NCBI GenBank assembly: GCA_002284615.2
Contig: MU069819.1
Coordinates: forward strand, 180,190 to 195,164
Source: Dunaliella salina
Taxonomy: Eukaryota; Chlorophyta; Chlorophyceae; Chlamydomonadales; Dunaliellaceae
Direction of reading: 5' to 3'
Length of the DNA: 14,975 nt
The notes below the pieces were generated by a model. That model was not told the DNA's origin and did not search any database. It saw only the letters and a program-made list of their open reading frames with translations. Of this stretch, positions 1 through 7,374 are shown one piece after another (position 1 is the first letter of the stretch; each line of letters opens with the position of its first letter). The position numbers and the translations under genes were made by a program.

Positions 1-50
1 ACACACACACACACACACATGCATATGCACACACATGCACGCACACATGC
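1..50. repeat. (AC)n microsatellite, degenerate
   Basis: The window opens with about nine pure AC units, followed by interrupted CA/TGCA-rich sequence up to about position 50. The tract lies in the intron just upstream of the exon at 75-161. The apparent Met-His-Thr-His open frame over it is a by-product of the repeat. Confidence 0.9.
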
Positions 51-74
51 TTGCATGAGCATGCATTCCTGCAG

Positions 75-161
75 GTGCGCTACGTGCAGCGCGTTGAGGA
101 TGCGGACGTGGTGGTGCACAGGCGGCCGCAGCCTGGGGAGAAGCAGTTTGCCTATGACACG
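75..161 (+). CDS. Gene A, internal exon (unknown protein)
   Basis: This is an 87-bp GC-rich open segment, 29 codons in phase 0. It is preceded by a pyrimidine/TGCAG acceptor (AG at 73-74) and followed by a GTGCGAG donor (GT at 162-163). The translation begins VRYVQRVEDADVVV and ends with GEKQFAYDT. It is charged and non-repetitive, unlike the surrounding AT- and GT-rich intron. Earlier exons lie beyond the left edge of the window. It joins in frame to the exon at 1468-1573, which also starts in phase 0. I do not recognise the protein family. The exon call rests on the splice consensus, the open frame and the jump in composition, not on homology. Confidence 0.6.
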
Positions 162-410
162 GTGCGAGTTTGATAGCTTGGCTGTTAGGGTGCTCAGGAT
201 TGTATCGACGTGTGTTTGATTGCTTGCCTGTTAGGGCGCTCAGGACTGTAATGGTGCGTGTTGGATTGATTGCCTGTAAGAGCGCTTGGAATTGTAATGG
301 CGCGTGTTGGATTGGTTGCTTGTAAGAGTGCTAGGGGTTGTATTGGTGCGTGTTTGATTGGTTGCCTGTAAGTGTGCTCAGGATTGCATTGGTGTCACTT
401 TTCAATGCCT
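159..410 (+). repeat. 46-bp minisatellite starting at the gene A donor
   Basis: Equivalent points of the unit (GCTTGCCTG-like) fall at 176, 222, 268, 314 and 360, an exact 46-bp step. The unit begins over the exon/intron border, where ACG-GTGCGAG at 159-168 is echoed as ATG-GTGCGTG-like sequence near 251 and 343. Sequence divergence between copies is moderate. The array then decays into TTGGTGTCACTTT at about 390. Confidence 0.85.
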
Positions 411-860
411 GCCCACTTGATGTCAGCCCACAGTTCTTGTTGCTTTGGTGTAACTTTGCGCCTCTGCCCTCATGGGATCCATGAACCCTGCTGTATTGGA
501 GTGACTTTGCACCTCTGCCCACCCACGCCTCCCGCAGCTCTGAGAAGCGTGCCTTGAGTTTTGCATTGCTTTAGGTAAGGTAAGGTTACATTGCTTTTTC
601 CGCCTACACGGGCAGCTGAGTGGAAACACGGAGGCCTGTAACCAGACCACTCTAGAAAGAAAGCAGTGCTCAAATTTGTGCACAAATGTCAACTGCATGC
701 ATTGCTGTGCTGTGCCCACGTGCCTCCAGGAGCTCACAGAGAATCGCATCTGTGTTCCTTTTGTACCTTTCTTTCTTTGCATCTGTGGTACTTCACACAC
801 CTCCCCACGCATGCCTCCTGGAGCTCTGAGAAGCACATACTGAGTCCTGCATTATTTTGT
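388..860 (+). repeat. Short direct repeats in gene A intron
   Basis: A motif of the type TTGGTGTAACTTTGCGCC...TCTGCCC occurs at about 445-470 and again at about 496-520, with a weaker copy at 388-415. A second pair, CCACGC..GCCTCC..GAGCTCTGAGAAGC followed by a TTTGCATT-like end, lies at 519-576 and 803-857. These are diverged intronic duplications. No gene is supported in this stretch apart from the transposase scrap at 588-700. Confidence 0.6.
588..700 (+). mobile_element. Transposase C-terminal fragment, Cys-rich tail (PiggyBac-like?)
   Basis: In frame from 588 the sequence reads LHCFFRLHGQLSGNTEA, then a basic segment with CS..CT residues. The same peptide, LHCF.RL..QLSGNTEA, is encoded on the opposite strand at 10446-10625, where the Cys-rich tail continues further. 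A basic linker followed by paired cysteines resembles the zinc-binding tail that ends PiggyBac-type transposases. That assignment is an inference from the cysteine pattern. The two-copy relationship itself is directly visible. This copy is short and decayed and lies in the first visible intron of gene A. Confidence 0.5.
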
Positions 861-1099
861 TTCGCTGCAAGTGATCCATAGATCGCAGGGAAGGGGGCCA
901 GGCTGGCCAGATCTGGCTGGATCAGTTCAGTAACTCCCTCTTTTCCCTGATGTAGGCGTTGGCTGGTTGTGAGCATTCCGTTCAGCCAAATTCAGGCTTC
1001 TGTGCGTCTCAAAACTGCAATGATGGGTACCCACTGCATGCCCTTATTAGCACCACAAGGCACACCGGTTCTTGAATGGCTGTTTAATGCATCAGTGTG

Positions 1100-1345
1100 A
1101 AACTATAGGCAGGTGCTTGCAGGCTTACATGCGCTGCACCAATGCATTGCCAGTGCATTAGCAATGGAAAAGGGGAAAAGCAGCTGTGCATTGCTCTGTG
1201 CCATCGCTCTGCCAGTGCATCGCAAATGTCAGGGAGGGAAATGGAAGCTGTGCATTACTGTGCGCCAGAGGTGGCAGGCACTGTGCTCCAATGCACTGCC
1301 GGTGCGTCAGCCATGCGCTTTGACAATGCAGGTAGTATGAATGCA
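1100..1345 (+). repeat. Degenerate GTGCAT-rich repeat
   Basis: TGCCAGTGCAT-type motifs recur near 1148, 1210 and 1297, with AGCTGTGCATT at about 1182 and 1246. Spacing is uneven (about 62 and 87 bp). It lies in the intron of gene A. The stretch 860-1100 shows nothing I can identify. Confidence 0.5.
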
Positions 1346-1467
1346 TGCATTCACTGTGCTCCAGGTCCATTCTTTCCTCCATTGGCCGGGGCTTATACAT
1401 TTGTAAATTTGTACATGCGTATACATGTTTGTACATTTTTACTGGATCAATTTCCTGTCACCTGCAG

Positions 1468-1573
1468 TTCCGGGCACGTGCCAAGTCCCTGGGCATCCCG
1501 TTCTCCAGCCTCTGGAACGGCAGTGCAGCGGAAATACAGCGATCATTGCTGCCAGTCTTTGCACTGTATGCAG
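1468..1573 (+). CDS. Gene A, internal exon (unknown protein)
   Basis: This 106-bp open segment follows a good acceptor (CCTGTCACCTGCAG, AG at 1466-1467) and is followed by GTGGGT at 1574. It reads FRARAKSLGIPFSSLWNG and, later, SLLPVFALYA. It starts in phase 0, matching the end of the exon at 75-161, and leaves one extra G. That G combines with the GG at the start of the exon at 4026 to give a Gly codon. The peptide looks globular, with mixed hydrophobic and charged residues. I do not recognise the family. Additional exons may exist between 161 and 1468 that I could not see. Confidence 0.6.
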
Positions 1574-1928
1574 GTGGGTGCACAAGCATTGAATGCAATG
1601 TGAGGCATACGCGTGCAGTGTTCCCACTGTTTGACAAATGTAGGGCCAGTCACTGTGCCTACAAACCTCAAAGCAAGCCCGACCTGTCTTTTACCCCGCC
1701 CTGTCTATTCAGTAAGCCAAACTCTGGCATGGGGGTCTAGCTAATTCCCTGGCTCTCGATGCGGTACGCGATCCCTGAAGAACGGGGTGCAGTACCTTGT
1801 TGTGACGGGCAATGCTTGGAGCAGGGGAATTCTTCTCCTTTTCGAGCTTGTTGCCTCCCTGTCCTCAAATCCACCAAGCAAGCCTCTGACGGCTGGGAAG
1901 TGAGGTCACCTGGAATTGTGATCCTAGT

Positions 1929-2010
1929 GCCCTGTGATCCCTGTGACTCAATAGCCCTTTAATCCCTCTGATCCATTAGCCCTGTGATCCAAGTGCTTCA
2001 ATAGCCCTGC
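1929..2010 (+). repeat. 50-bp tandem duplication
   Basis: GCCCTGTGATCC, a G-T-G-rich spacer and CAATAGCCCT are seen at 1929-1960 and again at 1979-2009, a 50-bp period. CTGATCCATTAG-type variants lie between them. It is intronic to gene A if the exon chain is right. From 2030 to 2320 I see no supported feature. Confidence 0.6.
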
Positions 2011-2763
2011 TGCCCCTGTACTCGCATAGCAAACTGCTGGCAATCTTTGATCCATAATACTCTAAAAAGCTCTCTTTTCTGTGCTTTTTCCCACTCTCGC
2101 CAAAGCGATCAACCGGTAGGATATAGTGACGTACGCAAAACAATCATCCAGCTGAATAGTGACGCATCATGTTGGAGATGAGTCCGATGCCTTAAGCAGC
2201 CGTAATGAATCCTGCTGTTACGCATTTATATGCAAGACAAAGAGAACTTAACTAGCCAGTCGCCAATTGCCCACGCATATCCATAGGCTAAGGTATCCTG
2301 CTAAGGAATGCGCACTTCGGCTATATAACACCTGCAGCCCTGAGTACCTGTGACAAATCCCAGGCTCTCCGCCTCAATTCAGGCAATTCAGACCAAAGGT
2401 TTGCCACTACCTGAGTGCTCCATGCTGCGCGCTTTCTCTGTGCTACGTGTTGCACTCCTTTTTTTCCATCAGCAAATGTCTCTTCATTGGCACAGTAGCT
2501 GCTCAGGAGCTGCTCTGAAAGCAACTTTCTTTTGAGTATTGTGATGTTCAAAAAAACACGATGCTGCCAGTTACTTTTGGGCCAACAGGTTACTTTTTCC
2601 ATCAGGAATTCTGAAGCCAGCCTTGACCAGAACTGAAAGTTGTGTGTTGCACCTTGGCTGCGTTTCTGTGTGTACCACATTTCTGGAAGGCAGCAATCCT
2701 GAACCGTTTTGTTGTGTGCATTGTCCATGCCGCATTTTCTCGAGCATTCTTTTGCGGACTTAC

Positions 2764-2847
2764 CACTGCCGCTGCCACTCCGCCACAAGCAGAAGCAGCA
2801 GCAGCGTAAAGCGTAATGACAGCAAGTTGCAGCAGTGCCAGCACCTC
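2764..2847 (-). CDS. Candidate antisense exon, hydrophobic Ala-rich
   Basis: On the minus strand an 84-bp open segment (28 codons) lies between an acceptor (GCCTGTTTTAG just above 2847) and a near-perfect donor, GTAAGT, read from 2763 downward. The peptide begins EVLALLQLAVITLYAAAA and is hydrophobic enough to be part of a membrane segment or a signal peptide. No neighbouring exon could be joined with confidence. The opposite strand of the same segment is an Ala/Gln-rich frame, so low-complexity GCAGC repeats may explain part of the openness. Treat it as a candidate only. Confidence 0.25.
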
Positions 2848-3047
2848 CTAAAACAGGCCGGCAGCGCCAAAAATAAGATGGAGGCTGCAGCTGCAGCCGC
2901 AGCTGCGCAAGCAACTCAAACCTCATAGATGCCATTTCTTGAACAACATGACCTTACATTTCATTACATTAGGCAGGAGGGGAAAAAAAAGTAGTGGACA
3001 CCATGCCAAACTTGGGATTCCCCTGACCTACCCACCACCCCCATAAC

Positions 3048-3227
3048 CTCCCTTCCAGTGGCCTAAACCAGACAACAAGGGTACCAATGTGCTCCTCTTT
3101 GAATTTACCGTCCACCTGCATATTCAGTTCATTAAATTTGAGTTGTTGCAGAATTGTGATGCAAAAATTGAGCAAAAAACAATACCTGCCCTTCCAGGCA
3201 CCCACAAGTGGCTTGCAAGTCCACAAA
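3048..3227 (-). CDS. Candidate two-exon antisense fragment (OB-fold-like?)
   Basis: The minus strand shows an open piece ending TCGCLEGQ at 3186, then a T-rich 70-bp intron (GTATTG to ATATGCAG) and a second piece from 3115 to 3048 reading VDGKFKEEHIGTLVVWFRP. Both joins are in phase 0. The first exon's upstream border at about 3227 is uncertain. The combined LEGQV...HIGTLV pattern recalls the L-x-G-x-V...HI-x-x-LV strand pair of the OB domain of RNA polymerase Rpb7/RPA43-type subunits. That is a weak resemblance seen by eye. It would be a gene or pseudogene antisense inside gene A's last visible intron. A chance open frame is a real alternative. Confidence 0.25.
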
Positions 3228-3555
3228 CTGCTCTTCTGACTTCACCATGCAATAAACAGTATACCTTGTCACTATCTTGGAATTTGAAATTGGTTTGCTG
3301 CATGTTCGCCTCCACATCCCCCGCTGCTGGCTCCCTTACACGCATGGCACTGATTCCCAGCCATGCGCACAGGCCTCCGTTTATGTCAAAAAGGGTGTCA
3401 TTCGACAGCTCTCGGGCCCAGGAACCCTCTGGTTTATCGACATTTCGTGATAGTGGCTCGAAGGATTTCTGGATGGGGGGGTCCCCAAAAATCCAAACCC
3501 CCCTTGACCTAACCCCTCACCCCCGCGCCCCCTCTGATGGTACCCATTTATTTAC

Positions 3556-3835
3556 CAAGCAATAGCTCAGGATTCTCTCAGGATTCTGAATTTAGATTTT
3601 CATTTCAAGATTCTGAATGTATAGGTTTTAAAAGGATTAACCCAAAAGTTCCTGGAGCCTCCTGGATTAGGGAACATGTTCTTCTGCCAGGTAGTTTGGC
3701 TGCTCGATGTTTTGAAAAAAAATCCATGTGTTCCGAAATAAACAGTTTCAAGTCTCATTATCGTGATTTTGAAGAAGTCTCAAGTCTCATTATCTTGATT
3801 TTGAAGAAGTCTCATTATCTTGGTTTTGAAAAAAA
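3556..3835 (+). repeat. Short tandem repeats (TTGAAGAAGTCTCATTATC)
   Basis: AGTCTCATTAT begins at about 3751, 3783 and 3808, each copy followed by a TTGATTTTGAAGA-like end. An earlier CAGGATTCT/CAAGATTCTGAAT pair lies at about 3568-3620. These are local slippage-type duplications in AT-rich intronic DNA. The preceding stretch, 3330-3555, is C-rich near 3490-3530 and otherwise featureless. Confidence 0.7.
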
Positions 3836-4025
3836 CAAGAAAATCCTCAGAATGAAACAGAAGGGGCCTGAATCATTAGAAGTATTGTGCAGGACAGCCA
3901 GAGAACAGATGTTCAAGACCTTACTCATTTTTGAGGTGAACGCCTGCGCCACAGGGCCAAGCCGCCCCTGAGGATATTATTGTTGGACAGGAATTCATGT
4001 TTTCTGTACATGTAATGCACCACAG

Positions 4026-4135
4026 GGTTGGCCACTCCCGAGGAGGTTGCCTTTGAGACAGCTCCAGGCAGCACGGGAGCCAAGGGAGATAAGAGAGGAA
4101 AGAAGAAGCGAGGGGCCCGACGCATCCGCTTGTGA
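4026..4135 (+). CDS. Gene A, terminal exon with basic C-terminus
   Basis: After a TGCACCACAG acceptor (AG at 4024-4025) the frame reads LATPEEVAFETAPG, then a spacer, then a strongly basic tail, DKRGKKKRGARRIRL, ending in TGA at 4133-4135. The exon begins with GG, which completes the Gly codon left by the exon at 1468-1573, so the two can splice directly. The Lys/Arg cluster could be a nuclear or nucleolar targeting signal, or an RNA-binding tail. That is an inference. GC content is clearly above the flanks. The following 300 bp up to the TGTAA signals would be the 3' UTR. Confidence 0.6.
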
Positions 4136-4269
4136 TGACACATTGTGTGATGGTGAACATACACTGAAGAACGGGTTGTCTTGGGCGATGTTAATTATTG
4201 ATTTTTTTTTCCATTACATGCTCTATCTGTATGATGGCTGTTGTGAAAGACAGGAAGTGTGGGAACAAC

Positions 4270-4304
4270 CTGATGTTTCAAGTTGGACAAACTTAAAACA
4301 TCAG
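4270..4304 (+). other. Stem-loop in the presumed 3' UTR of gene A
   Basis: The left arm CTGATGTTTCAAGTT (4270-4284) and right arm AACTTAAAACATCAG (4290-4304) are reverse complements except for one position. They enclose a 5-base loop, GGACA. An A-run follows at 4306-4314. The stem lies between the stop codon of gene A and its candidate poly(A) signals. Confidence 0.75.
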
Positions 4305-4431
4305 TAAAAAAAAAATGTAGTTGGATTCTCCCAGCTGGTTTCGCAAGTGCGAAAATTCCTGGGATACTACTTCTGCTGACTTTGCTTCTCCTCAACCCCT
4401 TGCAGCGTGTCAATTCACTGCTTTTTTTTTG

Positions 4432-4447
4432 TGTAAGACTGCTGTAA
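4432..4447 (+). promoter_or_regulatory. Candidate poly(A) signals (TGTAA twice)
   Basis: TGTAA occurs at 4432-4436 and 4443-4447, just after a run of T. TGTAA is the established poly(A) signal of chlamydomonad green algae. The position about 300 bp after the gene A stop codon is reasonable for such a 3' UTR. The assignment depends on the organism being a green alga. Confidence 0.35.
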
Positions 4448-4712
4448 GACTGCCAAGTTTGGGGAATGTGGCTGAGTGAAGGGACGCTGCTGGAGAAACG
4501 GATCTGAGTAGTTAGCATGAAACTTTTGCTGAGTTGGTCACCTTGAGTTCATACACCTGTGCAAGGAGCTGTGGGAGGCACACAGTCTTGGAACACCTGA
4601 TTCTCACAGCCGAAAAGGAGGACGTCAAATCAGGTTTCAGCATCATGAGATGCACGCTGACACTGCTGTCAATCAAATTCTCCTACAGCAATGCAAAACT
4701 CTGAGAGCTCTT

Positions 4713-4993
4713 GCCTCCTGATCCCCACTTGAATCAGGCTGGATCCGTTCTGAAAAGAAAAGAAAAAAGAAGAGAGAAGTCTACGCAAGCCAGAGGCTGC
4801 GTGCATTAAGGGAAGATCCACTAATTTAGTCGAACTAACTGAATTTCCTGCTAAATCAGGTGGAAACTTTTTACTGATTCAAAAATCCTGGTAAAGACAT
4901 CCTGATCCTGTTCTCCCCGCCTGGCTGCACCCTGCTGAGGGTCGTTGCCCAAGCCTCCTGATCCGCACCTGAATCAGGCTGCATCCGTTCTGA
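4713..4993 (+). repeat. Direct repeat pair, 41 bp each
   Basis: GCCTCCTGATCC, then CAC.TGAATCAGGCTG and ATCCGTTCTGA, occurs at 4713-4753 and again at 4953-4993, 240 bp apart. The sequence between contains further CCTGATTCAG/CTGAATCAGG-like half-sites on both strands. No gene is seen from 4450 to 5090. Confidence 0.7.
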
Positions 4994-5090
4994 ATATCCT
5001 GCTGATTCAGTTCAGCCCAAAGGAGTGAACCAAGTGTGCGCTGACCTGATACAGACCACTTCAGTACTGAATCAAGCAGAGATCAGAACT

Positions 5091-5362
5091 ACAGGGTTTA
5101 CAGGGCTTATAGGCCTTCGGTCAAGGCGCGCGTCTGCTGGCCTGCTTGTAAGGCACATCGCTTTATCCTGCTACAGGGGTTTACAGGTTTTAGAGGTAGG
5201 GAAAGACCTTCAGTCAAGACGACTGCTAGCCTGCACGTAAAAACGAACTCCATAAAGGGGAAAAACTGCGACTGCTAGCCTGCACGTAAAAACGGATACC
5301 ATGGAGGAGGTTACAAGGTTACAATGGGATATAAGCCTTCAGCCATAAGGTTGGCTGCTCGG
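5091..5362 (-). mobile_element. Cluster of LINE 3'-end fragments
   Basis: Four overlapping copies of one segment are read here as GG-TTACAGG..., CCTTCAGTCAAGACGACTG, CTAGCCTGCACGTAAAAACG. They lie near 5094-5155, 5173-5245, 5269-5294 and 5308-5362. A 25-base stretch is identical at 5221-5245 and 5270-5294. The reverse complement matches the end of the plus-strand LINE frame at 8490-8515 (CTAGCAGTC...GTCTTGACTGGAGG). These are therefore minus-strand LINE 3' termini. The last copy ends in TTGTAACC-type repeats in its sense direction. Most are 5'-truncated to under 80 bp. Confidence 0.75.
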
Positions 5363-5673
5363 CGTGAAGTCCTTTAATGAGCACAAACACAGGCAACTCT
5401 AAAAAAAAAAACATTGAGAAAACTGATGTAATGTCTTAAGAAGATTAGATGAAGTCCAGAGGGACAGCATATGTGTTTTCTGTTCACAGAGGGAGCGGTA
5501 AACAAGGAAATGAGGGAGGAGAAATGAAGAGCTCTACTTGAAACCAGAAGGGCTGGCCAGGTTCTGACCAGTATCACAAGGAGACACAAGAGCTGCATGA
5601 ACATACGTTTGGAGTTTCTGTACATGTACCCCTCCTAACAACAGTCAGCTAGCTAGCCAGGCACACACCTCAG

Positions 5674-6612
5674 TCATGTATTTGCTCTTTGTTTCAGGTT
5701 CCTGGCCGCATCACGCTCCCTCTGCCTGGGCGTGGGTGTGTAAAGCAGCGCCCCCTCACAGACAAGAAATGACACCAGCTCCACTGCGTTCTTCTGCTGC
5801 TCTTCTTCAGAGACATAGTTGGCATCGGAGTGCCTGGAAAGCGTAGCTCGAATGTCGTCCTCACCGGGGTGCTGCTTGAAGACCTCCCATTGGCCCGGCT
5901 CCATGACGAAGGATGGAACCAAGACAGGGGCGATTTCGCGGGACTTCTGAGCAGATGCCAGTGCACGCTGTGACTGGTGCTCTTGTGGAGCTGGTGCCAC
6001 AGCATGTACTGGCTGGTGCTCAGATGCCTCGCGAGATGTGCTCCCCTGGGGCTCTCTCTTCCTTTTGTTGCTGCTGTCTTCAGAGCCCGTCTGAGCTGGT
6101 GCCTGAGGCTGGTGCTCCTGAGGAGCAGGTGCCTCAGGCTTGTGCTCAGTTTGTGCTCTGCTATTGCTGCTTGGGTTGGGGGAGACACTGCTGAAGACTT
6201 GCCGTGCAAGGCTGGGAGTGGGCTCCGCAAGCTGGGGCTTCCATTGCTTTCTCTGTGCGCGAGTTGTCACATCCAGAGGTTGATTGAGGTGGCGCCGCGT
6301 CTCTGACGATACAGATGAGAGGGACCCACGCATCCAGGATTTGTTGGGCTCGGGGACTTTATGAACACCACCATGGCGCCCGGTGTTCCCTGGCAGGTGC
6401 TCCCAAAGGAGGAAAAAATGTAGTTTGTTATTGTCCTGTTTCAGAAAGGTAGACACATCCTGAGCCCCAGAATGGGTAAGTAAGAATGAATGATTAATGT
6501 GAAGTGAAACTACGTGAGGGTGTGCACAAAAAAAGGTGGCATGACTTTTATGTTGGAGACCTTCAGCAGTCTGACATAAGTCACAATGAGGGGAAATCTT
6601 CAGCAGTGACAC
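5674..6612 (-). CDS. Chimeric open frame: LINE zinc knuckle plus unknown basic protein
   Basis: This is a 312-codon open frame. Residues about 1-70 are LINE-derived: SPHCDLC, then a His/Cys pair in HKSHATFFCAHPHV, then DVSTFLKQDNNKLHFFL. This is the C2HC-type knuckle after the reverse transcriptase plus the element's C-terminal motif, also seen at 7960-8470. From about residue 73 it departs from the LINE. It continues with PNKSWMRGSLSSVSSETRR, a Pro/Gln/Ala-rich region with two PAPQEHQ units, a KRKRE nuclear-signal-like cluster, and a charged C-terminal part including WEVFKQHPGEDDI and EEEQQKNAVELVSFL. A CACCTGCCAG acceptor at about 6396 could make the non-LINE part a host exon with a LINE in its upstream intron. 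The downstream part looks coding and is compositionally unlike a transposon. I do not recognise it. Confidence 0.5.
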   Translation of the reverse strand: MSLLKISPHCDLCQTAEGLQHKSHATFFCAHPHVVSLHINHSFLLTHSGAQDVSTFLKQDNNKLHFFLLWEHLPGNTGRHGGVHKVPEPNKSWMRGSLSSVSSETRRHLNQPLDVTTRAQRKQWKPQLAEPTPSLARQVFSSVSPNPSSNSRAQTEHKPEAPAPQEHQPQAPAQTGSEDSSNKRKREPQGSTSREASEHQPVHAVAPAPQEHQSQRALASAQKSREIAPVLVPSFVMEPGQWEVFKQHPGEDDIRATLSRHSDANYVSEEEQQKNAVELVSFLVCEGALLYTPTPRQRERDAARNLKQRANT

Positions 6613-6700
6613 AAGTCACAATGAGGGGAAGAGCCAGGATTTCGAAACACAGGAGCCTGTTGTTGTTCTGTGGCAGAAAGGTAGAGATCAGGACTACCAC
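6393..6700 (-). mobile_element. LINE C-terminal knuckle fragments, partly duplicated
   Basis: In minus-strand order the first piece is ISTFLPQNNNRL at about 6690-6655. It is followed by two copies of a 37-bp segment encoding SPHCDLC (forward coordinates 6598-6630 and 6561-6597), the HATFFCAHPHV half-knuckle, and DVSTFLKQDNNKL at about 6455-6410. The NNN(K/R)L motif appears twice, so two successive 3' portions of the same LINE family lie end to end. The downstream half is read through by the frame at 5674-6612. Confidence 0.65.
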
Positions 6701-6903
6701 AGGTTCCAACGCCATCTCCAGACTATGCTTGACAGGCTGAAATGTACGCCTGCAGGATATTTACTGCGAACACTCAAAAAGTCACTCGTGGTTCGCTTGA
6801 ACGCCAGGATAATTAATCGCATTCTATTTATGATCAGGATACCTTGCCATACTGAGACACTTTGAAACATTCGGGGATGTCCTTTCTTAAAACTTTCAAA
6901 CTT

Positions 6904-6980
6904 CAGGGTTACAAGGTTACAAGAAAGGAGCCATCGGTCAAAATGCATGACTGCTAGGCTAAAAGTTAAAAAGGCAAACT
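6904..6980 (-). mobile_element. LINE 3'-end fragment
   Basis: Forward text GGGTTACAAGGTTACAAG, then CCATCGGTCA, then GACTGCTAGGCT matches the fragments at 5091-5362. In the element's sense direction it ends TTGTAACCTTGTAACC. It is only about 75 bp, a severely 5'-truncated insertion. Between it and 7375 I see no supported feature. Confidence 0.65.
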
Positions 6981-7374
6981 TTGTCAAAAGAAGCTAGTTC
7001 AGTTTCTGCTGTTGAAATTACTATGCAAGAATACCAATTTTGTGGGACTTGTCACACCCGGAGTGTGCTGCAACGATAATGTGCTACAATTTGGTTGAGT
7101 TGGTCGGCTGTGATTGACCCTTTGTGTTTTACACAGCTGAGGCGTTTTACACTGCTGTTTGAAGACGTGAACCTAACAGACTCTGGGAAATTCTCACACT
7201 AGACTCTGTCGCGAATTAAGCCTTGAAACCTTGATTGACGGGCATGGCATGCATACGCACCTTCGCCTATGAACATCAGCTTACTCACCAACTTCACGCC
7301 TACTAAGCCGCCAAACGAGTTGTAAGTTGTTCCAGCATGCATGCCAGATTTTGGCTACTCCCTATCTACCAGGT

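Noticed and set aside
2318..2330. TATATAA with upstream TGACGTAC/TGACGCATCA as a promoter
   Set aside because: No supported first exon follows on either strand. The match is short and the region lies within gene A's intron.
2321..2935. 204-codon minus-strand open frame
   Set aside because: No domain or codon-use signal. It crosses a strong GTAAGT donor and a TTTTAG acceptor, so at most a short exon within it is plausible.
4047..4307. 86-codon plus-strand frame overlapping the terminal exon
   Set aside because: It is in a different frame from the splice-supported, phase-matched gene A exon and runs into the AT-rich 3' UTR.
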